Part shown: one piece after another, positions 1-13,440 of the stretch
How positions within the stretch are numbered: position 1 is the first letter of the stretch
Layout: each line of letters opens with the position of its first letter
From: Dillenia suffruticosa
Lineage: Eukaryota > Streptophyta > Magnoliopsida > Dilleniales > Dilleniaceae
Length of the DNA: 64,000 nucleotides
Assembly: GCA_033439265.1 (NCBI GenBank)
Contig: JAVTVX010000010.1
Location: forward strand, 30,059,056-30,123,055
Direction: 5' to 3'
The notes under the pieces: generated by a model
The model's input: the letters and a program-made list of their open reading frames with translations, nothing else
The model's database searches: none
What the model was told of the DNA's origin: nothing
Translations under genes and position numbers: made by a program

Positions 1-3000
1 CACCTCTGACTCGAGGTCTGCTCGATTTGGTCTTCTCTCCTCACAGCATCTTAATGCCAGATAAGCTAACTGTTTTGCTTGATCGAGTGGCCAGTTGCCA
101 GCCGAATGGTCCACCACTACATCTAAATTATCTTTCTCTAAAGCACATTTAACATCCCTTGCAATTCCTGAGGCTGCTCTCCCAGTTATAAGCTGCAGTA
201 ATATAACACCAAAAGAGTACACATCTGACTCTGGCGTTAGCTCGCCAGAGCAGATATATTCTGGATCCAAGTATGCGTTAGGGACCATGCTATTGTTTGC
301 ATCGTTTTGTAAGGTGTTGTAGGTTGAATTTTCATCTTGTGGCATCAATGAGGAGGTTCCAAAACCTCCAACTTTGCCAGTAAAGTTGGCATCAAGGAGG
401 ACTTTGCTAGGCTTCAAGTTCCCATGGATGATGTGAGGATTATTGGAGTGAAGAAACAAGAGAGCAGAACATATGTCAGCTGCAATTTGTGCTCGGGTTT
501 GCCATGCAAGAGGGGGCCTTTTTCCTCGGCTGGACAATTGATCTTCAAGGCTGCCATTAATAAGGTACTCATAAATAATAGACCTAGTTTCTGGACAAGC
601 TCCTACGAGAGTGACAAGATTTGGATGCCTCACCCTACTTAGAACCTCAACCTGAAATACATGCACAAAAGTCACCAGCAGTGTGGGAACATAATTCTTG
701 GTAGGACAGACATCCTTGGGTTTCTATCCAATGTTAGACTAATTGATGTAGGTTTGACAGAACATGCATTCATTGGCTTAAATTTACAGAAGAAAATGGA
801 TATAATTACTACAATTACCAAAGTAAGCTATAACAAATGATACAGAAAAGAAAGAGAAAAATTATTAGGAGAATTGAAACTTCACTATCAAAGACTATCA
901 AGTGCAATTTACCTCAATGCAGAACCTCAAGGGACTATGAGAGGCATTAGAGGACAACATTTTTATAGCGACATCCATGTGGCGAAGGAATCCTCTATAG
1001 ACCACTCCATCCATGCCTTCACTGATTTTCCTCGACGGGTCAAAATATTCTGTGCCTTCATTGATCTCCATGACAGTGAACGCGAAGAGTTCAGCCTCGC
1101 ACAAACTTCTGGTATCCCCTCCTGCTAATGTTTTTATCCTCGTGGCTTCTCTAACAGCATTTTCATGCTCTGTCTTTAATTTATCACGCTGCTCTTTGAA
1201 GGAAATCAAGAGTTCCACAGCTGAGACAATCTTCTCCTCTAACTCATCCACTGTGCATTTAGTATTCAAAAGTTGATTCTCCAACTCTGACTTCTGGCTC
1301 TGGACAATCTGGATTTCTTTCATGAAATTGTCATTCTGCAGTTTAATCTTTTCCAAATCTTGCTTCTCTCTTGCCAGCACTTCCTCCATTTCTTTTCTTC
1401 TTTCCAGCTCCCTTGACAGCAGGAATTCTGATGATTTGGCCTGTAGCAGTATTAAATCATCAGTACGTGCCAGAAGAAAGAGTGACTCCAGCAATTAGTT
1501 TTATAAGACCATGAGTCTATATCTGCTCCACACAAGGTTATTTGTCAATCATGCAAATAAAGAAGATGAATAATATCTTTCCCTTTGCATGGATAAATAG
1601 ATCATAAAGAAAATAGTAGTGAAGCAGATAGCCACCATAATATGCAGATCATGGAGGAAATGCACTTTGCATCAAGAAACTCTTATAAGTTCAATCTGGT
1701 TCACACGGATGGCAAGAAAAAGGTGGGGGCTGGGGGAGGAAAAAGCTGATGAAAATTTTGACATATAACATGACTATTTTTATCATTACAGAACACCCTA
1801 AAAATGACTTAGCTGTTTGACAACAACGCTCGACACAACCAAAGAGAAATGGTCTCACTAGGCCTTCAAAATAGTTCCATTTGTGGCCAAGTGAATGGCA
1901 GTACAATGCAAAAAATTCCCAACATTTTCCCACTGATATTGAGTCCTAAACACTATTTGGAACAGATTAATTGACAATTTTAACATATGGATTAAAAAGA
2001 TGATTAAATCCCAGAAGCCTACAGCTAAAGAAAAGTGACAAAAATTACCTTGAGCAAAGCCTCCCTGGCATTTTCTTCGGCTTCCCACTGCTTCATAGAC
2101 TCTTCAAAGGCTTTCCTCTTTGAGCTTTCAGCATCAGTCCTGGCTTTCTCTAATATATCATATATTTCACTACTTGCTTGTCCCCGAGTTCCTTCTTCCT
2201 GCAAGAATTCAGAAGTACATGCGGAACAAGACAAATGTTACAAAATGGATATATTTCTGTACACATATCAAGGAAATAAAATATTACTAAGATAGAAACC
2301 ATTTCTCAGTATATTTTGATAAAAAACAATTCAAAAATTATTGCATGTAGTTTCTGTTCTTATCTTCCAAAGACCACACTAAACTCAGAGAACACTAGTC
2401 CAGTTTTTCAGAATTATTACTGTCCCTACAAAATTGGCCACAGTAAGACTTACATTAACAAATTAGAAGTAGATCTCAGATATGTTGTTTTCTTTCTGGA
2501 GATAGGCATAACAGACAGGAAAAATGGTTTCTAAAAGCATTTTGGAGCTGTAATGACCATCAGTTGAGTAATTTTTCGTCACTAATATAGATTTTAAAAG
2601 ATAATTAAAGAAGCTTTTTAGGCCCTGCACTTGTTCTTCTATAGTTATTGGAGTTTATACCATAAGTTGTTACGCATCCTTATATCATATGAGTACCCCT
2701 CTTAGAATAGGCTAACACTGACCAACAAAATGATAGCTGATGAGTGATGAAGACTGTTTCCAGATTTGCATGGTAAGGTTGGAGGTGAATCATAATCTTT
2801 TGTATGATCCGTCAGAAACAGGGCTGACTTTGATTGGCGGGCCACTCTTTTCTTGGATGAAGTAGAATGCCTCGAACTAACAGGTCTAGAACTTCTAAAT
2901 ATCCCGTCCCATTCAGTAGAAAGTTTTTCTGCATCTGCATGGCCCCGTAGAACCATTGGTTCTCCAGTTCCCTCTGGACAAGCTGATGCTTTAATGCTTA

Positions 3001-6000
3001 TCCCATATGAGCCAATACTAAAGGATTCTGACCTGTAAAGGAGATCAAAATCTGGATCTGTAGTTACCAGAGATGTCCGCCTACTTCTGACTGACTTTGG
3101 ATCAACATGCTCTGGTTGCTTAGTTCCCATTTCTGTGTTCATCAGCAATCGTGGAGGGACGGCATCAATTGTAGTAATATGTTGTTCACTATCCCTGATA
3201 TTCCCATGTTCCATTCATTAGCGACCATGGTGATATACAATATTAGATAGATGCGAGTGTCTAATGACAAAAGTAGGAACTAAAGAAAAAAATAAAGAGT
3301 AAGAAAACGGCTTGCCATAGCATGATTACAAAAGGACTAAAGCGTCTCCAATGGTTCTCTAATCCACCCAAAAAGGAAAAAATGGTCAAAGCTGAGTGAG
3401 ATTTAAACAACTTAGTCAATCCAAGGCAAGTCATATCTCGAGCACATGTTTTAAGAAAATAGCGATATAGGTGTACCAGTTGGTTATAAGTTCAACCACC
3501 AGCCCAAATGGTGTAAAACATCAAGGTAAGTATCTTAATGATTTATATTATATTTCACTGATAAATTTTGCAAACAGAAAACAGGTGAAGCTTCTAGTAA
3601 AAGAAAAACTTGAATGTTGTATAGTTGGAGTGCAAAAGAATTATGATTTGACCAAGAAATTTACCGGCCGGATACCTCCCACATTGTGTGAAGTATACTA
3701 ATATTTGTACATATTTCAAGGCAAACTTCTTGAAACTACTTTATGCCAACCTAAATAAATTAAAATAATTCTGCCAAGCTTTCAAATAATATACAAAGCA
3801 CACCTTGTGAAAATGAGGCACCCCCTGCAAGAAAACCAAATACAGCATGAGGCTGGTGCTTGCTGGCACACAAAGACTGCTTTCTTGGATTTCAACCCTG
3901 CCATTTTCCTGCAATCTTGATGAGTTTAAATGTGAATATTATAAAATAAAAGACAATACAAATCCAAGTAAAGAAAATGCTGTTTGTGTTCCCCCTAACC
4001 AAAAATTAAAAAAATAATAATAAAATAAACAAAAAAACAAATAAATGAAGTACTAAAATAATAAAAAAACTGAAAGCCAAGCCAACCCATCTTTCCCATG
4101 CATGCAACTTCACATATGAGCTCCTTTTTCTTTACTTGCATTTACTACCAAATGACCTGAATTCTAGTTGGAGAAATTGCAATCCAGACCCTGTATATGC
4201 TGATTGTCTGGATTATCCCTTTTGTTTACAAGGAAGAAATGTGTTTTTCCATAAAGGTGAGAACCCCAGAACTATCAATGCTCGCAAAGGCACTAGCGCA
4301 TGCATACAACAAACAGTATCACCAAATACAATTGGATCAATTGTTCCTCACTAAAATCAATCATTAGCATTACTCCAGAACAGGAATGGATCCATGGGGA
4401 GCCTTCCCTCTTGCTTCTTTCATAATTGTGTGACATGACATTATGTGAAGTTTAAACTGCAGATCTATAAAAAACTATGGTCCCCTAAACAGCATTGAAC
4501 ACCAATAGAAGATAGACAAATGTCTTTGAGTAATGCTATCTATTTAGGCCAAGCAAGTGTATGATCAAATAGACAAAATCCAATGCCTTTACAGCACTCG
4601 TATGATCCTATCCATGGAATTTTGTTTGTTCAATGGTTTCAGTAGCATATTTAATGCATTTGATTACATCATTCGAACTAATCTTCCTTTGCTTCAATAT
4701 AGAAGGAGCTCCAAAAATGTCAATTTCAGCTAGAAATCTTTAATAGTGCATTTATGCTTGGGAAGCGCATGAAGTAAGAAAAGAAATCGAAAACTTTCAA
4801 GTAAAATCACCAAACAGCATCAATCTAACCCTCATTTCAACGAGCACAAATAAGGGGTAAACAAAAGTAAAGTGGATAATTCATACATTGAATGATGTTT
4901 ATCTGCTCCAGCTCCCATTACAAGCCATTTAATCCCACGATGGGAAACAATGTGCACAATCCCTTTCTCAATATTGTCCATGTCAATCCATATTTTTTCA
5001 GCCTTGACCTACAATAAAGGAATGATGGAGATCATCACTCCGAATAGGATATCTAATTTTTCATATCAATTAAGGTGCTTCAGAATGGAAGCAAAAGACA
5101 TGGAGTTTAGACTTTTGATAATAAGAATCAGAATCAGGAAACTACAAAACTACACATGCATTTTAAATTACAAAAGTACTACATGATAGAAGTCGGTCCA
5201 GACAACAAATCAACAACTAGAACAAGGAGACACACACACGTAAAAATGTTCGTTCATGGCCAATATGCAACTCAACTCAATGCAGAAATAGTAGAAGATT
5301 AAGAGAATAGACTATACCCCTGATTGTGCAAGAAACAAAAGATATTCATCTAGAAGTTTCTGCAACTTTTGGCTTTCAAATTGCTGGAATGCATTAAGAG
5401 CCTGTTGTTTTAGTTTGCTGGCAGACAACTTTTCCCGCACTGCAACAAAGAAATCTATGTAACTTGTCAAATGATCGGGAAAAAAAAATGGAGCATTAGA
5501 GGAACACTCATCACAAGGAGGATGAAGAAGGCCAGATACAAGAGGCGCTCGGGCAATATTCACCCTTTTCCCTCAACTTTGTTCAGAATTTATAATTTCA
5601 CCTCCTTATTTTCAAACTAAATAAGGGTATTGTCAAATGCCAAGACTCTCACATCAGCTCCAACAGAAACAGTGTCCACCAAATCCAACCCAGGGACCAA
5701 ATTCATCCGCGAAACTCTCAAAGTCAAGATACCCAAAAAGAATTACTCCAACTAGCTAGTATGAACTAAATCTTGGCATAATATACCAACTAAAGAGGAA
5801 TATCATTAAAAGCTATCCAGTACCCAAGGTTTTTATGACAATTTAAGTATGCAACTCAATCAACCATTGGATTTATACAGCATCAAACAATGCCCACACG
5901 AAAATTCCAGAAAATTCAAGCAAATCCATAGCAAGCCAAACCTTAAGAAACCAATTTGGCATCCTAAGTTAATCTAACAACAGAATTATGTACATCGAAC

Positions 6001-6222
6001 AAAACTTGACATAGGATTCAGCATTTGGGATCACAACTTACTTAATGAGAGTAATTGTTTTGGCCGATGAACATGAAGAACACAAAACTTTTTCCCTGCG
6101 AAATTCTCAACAGCCCACAAAAGTAGTGACTTGCTTTCATTCACGTTCTTCCCTACAGCAACAAACACTGTATTATCTACATCCAAATTGGATTCCTCTT
6201 CGAATGGTTTCACACTTTCCAT
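1..6222 (-). CDS. PUB32: PUB32-like USP / pseudokinase / (U-box) protein, 3' end off window
   Basis: Multi-exon gene. Exons by GT..AG borders and preserved phase: 6042-6222, 5318-5439, 4887-5008, 3804-3908, 2723-3194, 2049-2198, 913-1440 and 1-651; 777 codons are visible without a stop. Residues ~1-180 form a universal-stress-protein-like domain (start MESVKP, DNTVFVAVGKN, IKWLVMGAGADKHHS). Residues ~180-335 are a Ser-rich variable linker and ~340-490 a charged coiled coil. From ~520 there is a kinase-like fold with the VAIK lysine (residue 544) and a DVYSFG segment. The HRD position reads HGN (N638) and the DFG position reads GFG (G656), so both catalytic Asp are missing. Family members end in a U-box E3 ligase domain, which would lie left of position 1. 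I chose the ATG at 6222 because the family starts at MxSVKP; an in-frame ATG at 6273 would add 17 residues. The intron 5 donor (GTCAGT) is weak. Identification as PUB32 rests on remembered similarity. Confidence 0.88.
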
Positions 6223-8040
6223 CAATTCAAGAGTACCCAGATCATGTAAATGTATGTTATTCACTTTAAACACACGAGGGTTTATTCAAGTGTCTAAGAT
6301 TGTGAAAGGGGCTCGATTGTGTCAAAAGGAGAAAAAATTTTGCTCCTTTCCGTTTAACTGAGAACTGGGTGTGTTCCGAAATGAATCTCTCTCTCTCACC
6401 CCCCCCCCCTTTAATTATGGGAAAGAAAAAAGTGGGGTTTGCTTGAGAGTGCGTGTTTGTGTGAAATTGGAGGGGTTTGTTCCTACTTTCCAGAGAAGAA
6501 AGGCCATAAAGAAGAATGATATAGGTGGAGCACCATTGACAAATTGGTTTCTCTCTCTGAGTCACTTTCAGTCTCCCAAGCCCAACCCCGAATCTTAATC
6601 GTCTTCTAAATTTGTCAATAAAGTACAAATTTTTGGTTAACGAAGAAGAAACAGGAAGAGATAATTGTGATTTTCCCATGACAGGTATTATTCTGAGTCG
6701 CTCACGTCTAGTTCGGTGTCAAATCGTTCCAACATTGATTCATTCAACTCTTACCAAACACGCAAATTCATAAATTTCATTAGGAGAATTTTCTCGTGGA
6801 ATAAAAGTTTTACTTTCGGGGGCATTTTGTGTTCTACTACTCCGTGCAAAATTTTGTTTAATTTAACTTTATTATTTTTAAAATAGAACAACAGGATTTT
6901 ACATACATATAAAAATTATAAAATTTCTCTATAAATATATATTATTAATAATATTTATAAATTTTATATTAAATATATGATTTTATTGGTAAAGACAATA
7001 TCTACCCATTCGGACATACCTAATTTGAATCGCATATTAGTGATATATTTATATTTATTATAAAGGGAAGAAAAGTGAGATGATAAATATTTATATTTAT
7101 TTTTGTGAGAGTCAAAATACATAACATTGAGTCGAATTTAATGTAAATTAATTTAGTATATAAAATTTATTTTGTAAAAATTTATTCAAAAAATTTCTGT
7201 AAATATGTTTTAAAGGGTTATTGTATAATTCGCTTATAAACATATATTATACACTTATAAGCTATAATTTTTTATTCAATTTTTTTTACAATTTAATTTA
7301 ATTCCGTGCATTTATATGCATAAAATAAGTTTTTATTATGCATGTACATGTTTGTCCTATGAGGCCTAAAATACAAAATTCTTTATCTCTCTTCTATCAT
7401 AGTGAGTAATTGCCAAAAAATTATTAGTTGATTTACTTCTAAGTATTTTTTTTATTCTCTCTTTAAAAATTAATTTTGAATAATATATTCATTTATAATT
7501 ATTTAGCAAAATGCATTTATTGCCTGTTGAGCGGACGAGTCAAAGACTTTGCAAATTCTCGCGTCAATTTGGCAACGAAGTGATTATGGCCCCCAACGAA
7601 GGGGTTGGCCTTTTACTTTTTGAGCATCAAAAGATAATTAAAAAAAAAAAAGGAAAGAAAAAATATACTTTAAATTTAAATTTAACAAAATTTAATACCC
7701 TGCCATTACCATTAGATCGATAAATTGTTAATCAAAGCATATACATCATGGGCATTAATTATTCACAATAACAATATTAACAAAATTTTTATTTGATTAA
7801 CTATATGAATCTTTTTACATTATTATATTTTATTTAATTTTTAATTATTATTTTGCTTTTATGTTATTAATTATTCTTTTTTATCCATAAAAAAGTAAAT
7901 AGAAATGACAATTTATCAAACAATTTTGATGACTATATATAGAAATTTTTAATTTCACTCACATAAGATTTTTAATTTAAATAATGATAACTTTTTTTTT
8001 TTTAAAAAAAGTCTATTTATGGGAGAACCATAGAACAAAT

Positions 8041-8115
8041 GGACATCAAACTTCTTTGGTTGAGTGGTAGGACACTCTACCCCTTAACCAGAAATCTCAA
8101 TTTCGAGTTCTTAAA
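8041..8115 (+). mobile_element. Possible tRNA-derived SINE head
   Basis: Contains a pol III A-box-like word (TGGTTGAGTGGTAGG) followed about 40 bases later by a weak B-box-like word (TTTCGAGTTC), as in tRNA-derived SINEs. It does not fold as an intact tRNA. Neither the tail nor the target duplication is clear. Confidence 0.35.
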
Positions 8116-9719
8116 AATGACGAAAAAATATTTAAAAGAATCAATCCCTAAAATAATCTCATAATAGTGAAATTAAATTAGTCGGATAAAATCTAAATAT
8201 CAATAATAAAAATAAAAAAAAAATAGAACAAGTGGGCTCTTAAAGGGGCCACTATACATTTGATTTGGTTGATATTAGTGGTTGAAATATGTAGTGGTAG
8301 CTCATCGACCCTTCCTATCTTGAGAAAAAAATTGGAAAATGGAAAATTTTCAATAGACCGCCCTGTTACAAATGTACAAAAACAGGACAAAATGCACATT
8401 TTCGGTTTTTAAAAGAATAGTCTAATGATATAAATTTTTCTTTCTGATTTTAAATTTAAATTTTTATATAATAAAAAAATACTCATTTTGGATGGCATTC
8501 GAACTCTTAGGAAAATCATTTTTATTAAGGCTTAGAAAATTGACAAGCTCCTATGACCCTACCCCTCTCTTCCTCTGCAGCTGCTAACAAATGACAGAGG
8601 ACAAAATTTTCTTTTCGGCTTGGCCCTACACGGCACATAAAATGTCTTAATCAACATTATAAAATATTATTTGAGGGAAGACTTAAAAGACTAATGACCG
8701 GGGCAGAGATTAAACACAATACTAGTTTCCTTCCAATAAATTATTTTTGAGGGTCAATTGATTGATAATTAATGCCCAGTGGACCTTGCTCGCGTTCATA
8801 TCGGGTGCAATTATAGATATTCATGGCAACTAACAAGTGTCTTTCAATTCTTTTTTTATATGGATCGAGATATATGATAATTAATTTATTAATTTAGATT
8901 AATTTAATTTAAATTGTTAATCATTAAATAACAAACTCTTTCAAAAACTAATTTCTTTTTTATATCTAATTATTTTTACTTTTAAGATTTAAATTTAATA
9001 AAACAAGTAAGATATCGTTAAATAACCATTTTCACTAGACCATCGACGTCTACTTCACACGTCGAATGTACTCGTAGCGTAGAGATGGATGTTGTCTAGA
9101 TGATGAATTTTTGGATTTGGGCTTGTTTAACACCCGGACGAACTTTTAGAAGGACAAATTGATTGCCCTCTCCGTTGCGTTAAAAAAATTATCTTTAAAA
9201 TTTTTAAAATATCCACTTTTACCAGGTATTTAAAGGTAAAGTAAGGGTAAATAAGGTATTTAGTTCTCTAAAGTAACACTAGAGTTTATAAACAAAAATT
9301 AATGATATTTATTGACGTTTGAATACATTTTCTTAGTTTTAGGATTATTAGTGATGCTTTGCTTAAGTAGAATTGAAATATTATAATTATAATCTGTAAA
9401 TTTAATGGTAGAGTACTAAATTTTTTTAATTAAAATTTTAAATTTAAATTTTAGAAATAAAAAAAAAAAAAGACAATAGTAGTCGGTTCCTAAATTAGGT
9501 CCCACATTCAAACTAGATTAGTTAGCTCCTAAATTGGTTTTTTTTTTTCCCCCTAAAATTTGTTATGGAATTCATGTGTTTCGGTGACACTTAACATTTT
9601 AATGATCGAAAATGTACATACGTACAAAAATGTATAAAAGGATACTTTTTTGAGTGCCCGATGGTCGTAGATGGAGAGAAATTTAGCACATTAACATATT
9701 GTCATGCAATATTAAAATG

Positions 9720-9800
9720 AAACTTACAATGATATTGTCCAATGATCACTTAGGTTAATCATGAAACTTAGGTTAATTATGGAACTTAGGTTTGATCATT
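9720..9800. repeat. Short degenerate tandem repeat
   Basis: Three diverged copies of an ACTTAGGTTNATCATG-like word follow one another in AT-rich DNA. No function is evident. Confidence 0.5.
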
Positions 9801-10798
9801 GCACAATATTAAAATGGAAAACTTTCACACATTCAAATTTTAGGATATTATTCAAACAATTACCCTTTGTTGTGTTATGTGTGACAAACTTAATTTTTTG
9901 GATTGATAATTATTACATATTTTTGAAATGAAGGGTCTTCAACAAAACTGAATGTGAGCTCTTGATTAATTATAAGTTCAATCAAATCCCTTCGACCCTT
10001 TTCTTGATCAAATTTCGAAATAAGTGAGCTGCCTTGGTCCGATGTGCCTTTGGCAAAGTTTATAAGAGTCTACCCCCTTTTTTCTAGTTGTTCACCTGGT
10101 CCTAACTTCATTTTATAGGCATTTTTTAATATGCCATTCTCAGACATGAGAAAACCTTCAAACCATAGTTGCATTTCCATTTCAAAGGATTTTTTCATTC
10201 TTAGTAAAATGAGCCCACATCTCAGACTTAGGTCTCACTTCCCTCTTTGGTTTTTGGCCTTTTTCACCAAAACCTGGTTCAGTTTTTGCTCTTGGTTCTT
10301 GCTTCGATGGATCAAAATCAGTGATAGTGACATCAATATTTTCATTATTTGCATCTGACATCTATAAACAATAAATAAAACCATGCAAAGTGTGAAGAAA
10401 TAGAATTCAAGTTGACATATATAGAAATCTTAAGCGTATGTCAAATTACACATATCATTTGATACAAATTACAAAATTCATACCTCTGATTTATCTAATT
10501 TTCAAATCTAAGAATAAATATTTTGAAATTAAAAGATGGGGGCGATGGGAGCATGAAGCAATAGTTGATATAGTTTCCTTGATTTAGAAATGTGAAAAAT
10601 TTAATAAGGACAATCAAATACCAAAAAAGTAGGACATGGGAGAAATTGCCATGATTAATACAAACTAATAAAAATCTAGTGAAAAGCAATTAGAGTCTCT
10701 GATCAAGACATATTTGAAAAATGGGTTATGTTATTTTTTGGAGTACTGCACATATTAGTTTCCCACATTTGAAACATTAGCATTGCATGGATTAGTTT

Positions 10799-11002
10799 CC
10801 CAGATTTGAAACATTTTATTACATTCTCATACTTTTTTTTTTTGTTCCTAACCTCCCGATATTTGAAATTTCGTTGCAACTAATACGGGTCAACTTGATT
10901 ATCCCAGATTTGAAACATTCTATTACATTCTCACACTTTTTTTTTTGTTCCTAACCTCCCGATATCTGAAATTTCGTTACAATTAATACGGGTCAACTTG
11001 AC
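10799..11002. repeat. Tandem duplication, ~104-bp unit
   Basis: Two nearly identical consecutive copies (10799-10902 and 10903-11002). Each runs from CCCAGATTTGAAACATT through a poly-T run and CCTAACCTCCCGATAT to ATACGGGTCAACTTGA. A partial third copy of the first words lies just upstream, near 10755-10798. Confidence 0.8.
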
Positions 11003-13254
11003 TGTCGGATCTCTTATAGAGAGGAAGATCTTTCAAAGTAATCTTTTCTATTCCCAAGAAGATTTGAATCCAAACATTGGGTTAAGGAACGCAAAACTTT
11101 TCCCACTACGCCGACTAACATTTGGTTACATTCTCATACTTATTGTCCATTGGAGATCACACCACAAAACTAGAGACAGCCATAGAGACCACGATGTCTC
11201 AGATGGTCAAAGAATATGAATCTTGTGTTCCATGTTCATATGCGTCTTATTGCGAATAAGAAACATAACAAATAAAAAAAAGAGAAATCAACCGTAAACT
11301 ATCTTATTATTATTAATAAGAGAGAAAGAGATCAACAATCGAGACATCAAATAAAAAGCAGCAACTAAAAACAAAACAACTCCAAAAAATTAAAGTTTCG
11401 TAATATAGGCACAATAACTCCTTTATAGATTAGCCTTAATACACCAATCTATATCTAATTAGTTAATTTATTGGCAAAAGAAGAATAATAACTTCAAAAA
11501 TCAAAACAGAAATAATATTGATTAATATTCAAAATCAAAAAAGAGATGACATTTATGGAAACCTTAAGAATTGGGGGAAAAAAATTTTTGGGTGAGAGAG
11601 AGTTTGAAATCTGAATTAACTTTTACAAAAATCGGAGAGATGATTGAGGCAACCAAATTGTCTGGAGGTCCAAAGGTTTCATTGTTTAGATGATAGTTAG
11701 CGCCATTGTTGCCTTCGAAAGGTATTCACCCAAGGTGGTTTTCTTTTGAAAATGAAGACAGAGTGAGAGAAAGAATTTTTGGTTGTGCATAGGTTTAGTA
11801 AACGGTACTAGTCCATATAACATTTTAAGTAGGTCGGGCTTATAAAGGGTCAAGTCTAATGACGTATAGACTTGGCCCGAAATTAAAATGGGCTTAAATA
11901 ATAGGTTTACGCTTGGCTCAAACCTAATATGAGCTGAGCTCAGCCCTTCAAAACGGGCTGAGCTTGGGCTAGTTTGGCCCAATTATCAGTTCTACAATCA
12001 AGCATAGAAGCATGGAAGCATAGAAGCCTAGTGCCATAATCTAGATGAACAAAAAAAAATTGAGAAAAGATGAAAAAAGAAAAAAAAAAAAAACAGTGCC
12101 ATAATCTAATGTGCCCACCGAAGTAAAGGTAAGCAAATTTATTTCCAAATAGGACACAACAAGGCTAGGACCAATTCTGAAAATTCAAATGCCATTGTAT
12201 CTATTATTTTGTCTCTAACAAAAGCATTGTTTAGGATTTAACAAATTATGAGTGTCTTAATTATGTTAATGATAGTCTTAGAAGTGTCTAAAAGGTGTCA
12301 TCAAGTGTTTTGCATCTAAAAGGGTGAGGCAAGATTAGATGTACAGATATTCCAGTCTTTAGCAAGTAATGAACCAGTGTTATCAACTTTCATTTTTAAG
12401 TGTCCATTTTTCATGGTTTGAATGAGTGTGTGATTATACTTTTAGTTTGTTTTTGTTTTTATTTTATTTTATTTTATTTTGTGAAGTTTGTTTGTTGCTC
12501 TATTTCATCCTATTCGATCGCTTAGTTGCCAAAGATGTGAAGCATAAATATAATGTGTTGCAGAAGATGAATCCTACTTTTTAATTATTTTTCATTGAAT
12601 GATATTTCATATACTCTGTGTATATAAACTTTTTGGAACAATTTTGACTTGAACTTGATTTATTTTTATATCAACAATGATGTAAGCAGGCGTTGTATTA
12701 TATATGCAATGCACGTGTGATAACCGATATGACGAGAAAGAAAAAATCTACTTTGAGTCATTACCCCCCTTTGGATTTTTTAAAGAGAAAAAAAAAATAT
12801 TTTTAGTTTATAAAGGCATTATCTTTTACGCTATAATATGGAAGGACATTATGAAAAAAAAAAAAAAATCATATTGTTAAAAATTAGACACGTGGTGTGT
12901 GTATTATCTTAAATACACAGAAAAAACTCAAAATTTAAATATTTTTTCAACTAACAAATTTAGTTTCAAAATTGCCTTCCGAAATTCTCCATTTGAATAC
13001 GTGGATCGATCCTGGGGACAAGCAAACCAAACGGAGCGTCCTCATACTCTAAATTAAAAAAAAAAAAAAAAAAAAAGGGCAAAGTTGAAAGCCAATACCA
13101 AACAGCCCGCGCGCCAAAACCATGCGCCTTACGCAATCTACCCGAAAGCTTATTTTTCTTTCTCGTGCTCTGCCATCCCTAGTTGACTGGTAGGTTAGGG
13201 TTTTCAATTCCCCTTTCGATTAATCAATTCAATCCAATCTCCAAATAAGGAACA

Positions 13255-13440
13255 ATGAGTATCTTCATCATTCGGTTTCTCACTTCAAATGCTTCATGGA
13301 CTCGGACGATTTACATTTCGAAGCTCAATTCGACGAGCCACTGCCAGATTCAAAAGACGACGAACTCTGCAATCTGCAATCTCAAAATGATGCTCTTCTC
13401 AGCGAACTCGAATCTCTTCGATTCTCCTATGGAGATTTAG
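13255..13440 (+). promoter_or_regulatory. Upstream ORF overlapping the start of the coiled-coil gene
   Basis: An ATG at 13255, in good context (AACAATGAG), lies 41 bases before the main ATG in a different frame. It opens a 61-codon frame that ends inside exon 1. If the leader includes this ATG, scanning ribosomes would bypass or reduce main-frame initiation. The transcription start is not visible, so this is inference. Confidence 0.35.

Larger units (their letters stand above)
6223..13295. other. Intergenic region, AT-rich, no supported gene
   Basis: About 7 kb between the divergent PUB32-like and coiled-coil genes. It holds the 5' leaders of both genes: a CT-rich stretch with a run of C near 6390-6410 for the minus gene, and a long poly-A tract at 13053-13077 upstream of the plus gene. 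The rest is AT-rich with homopolymers, a possible tRNA-derived SINE (8041-8115) and a duplicated block (10799-11002). Open frames here are short and lack recognisable domains. Confidence 0.7.

Noticed and set aside
6266..6679. 137-codon minus frame upstream of the PUB32-like start
   Set aside because: Includes poly-C and CT repeats of the leader and is out of frame with the family start; likely untranslated leader.
8041..8115. Intact tRNA gene
   Set aside because: A-box and B-box-like words exist but acceptor and anticodon stems do not pair; at most a SINE head.
11686..11982. 98-codon minus frame in the intergenic region
   Set aside because: Contains no domain; the DNA is a GGGCTGAGCTTGGGCTAG-type repeat and no splice partners are seen.
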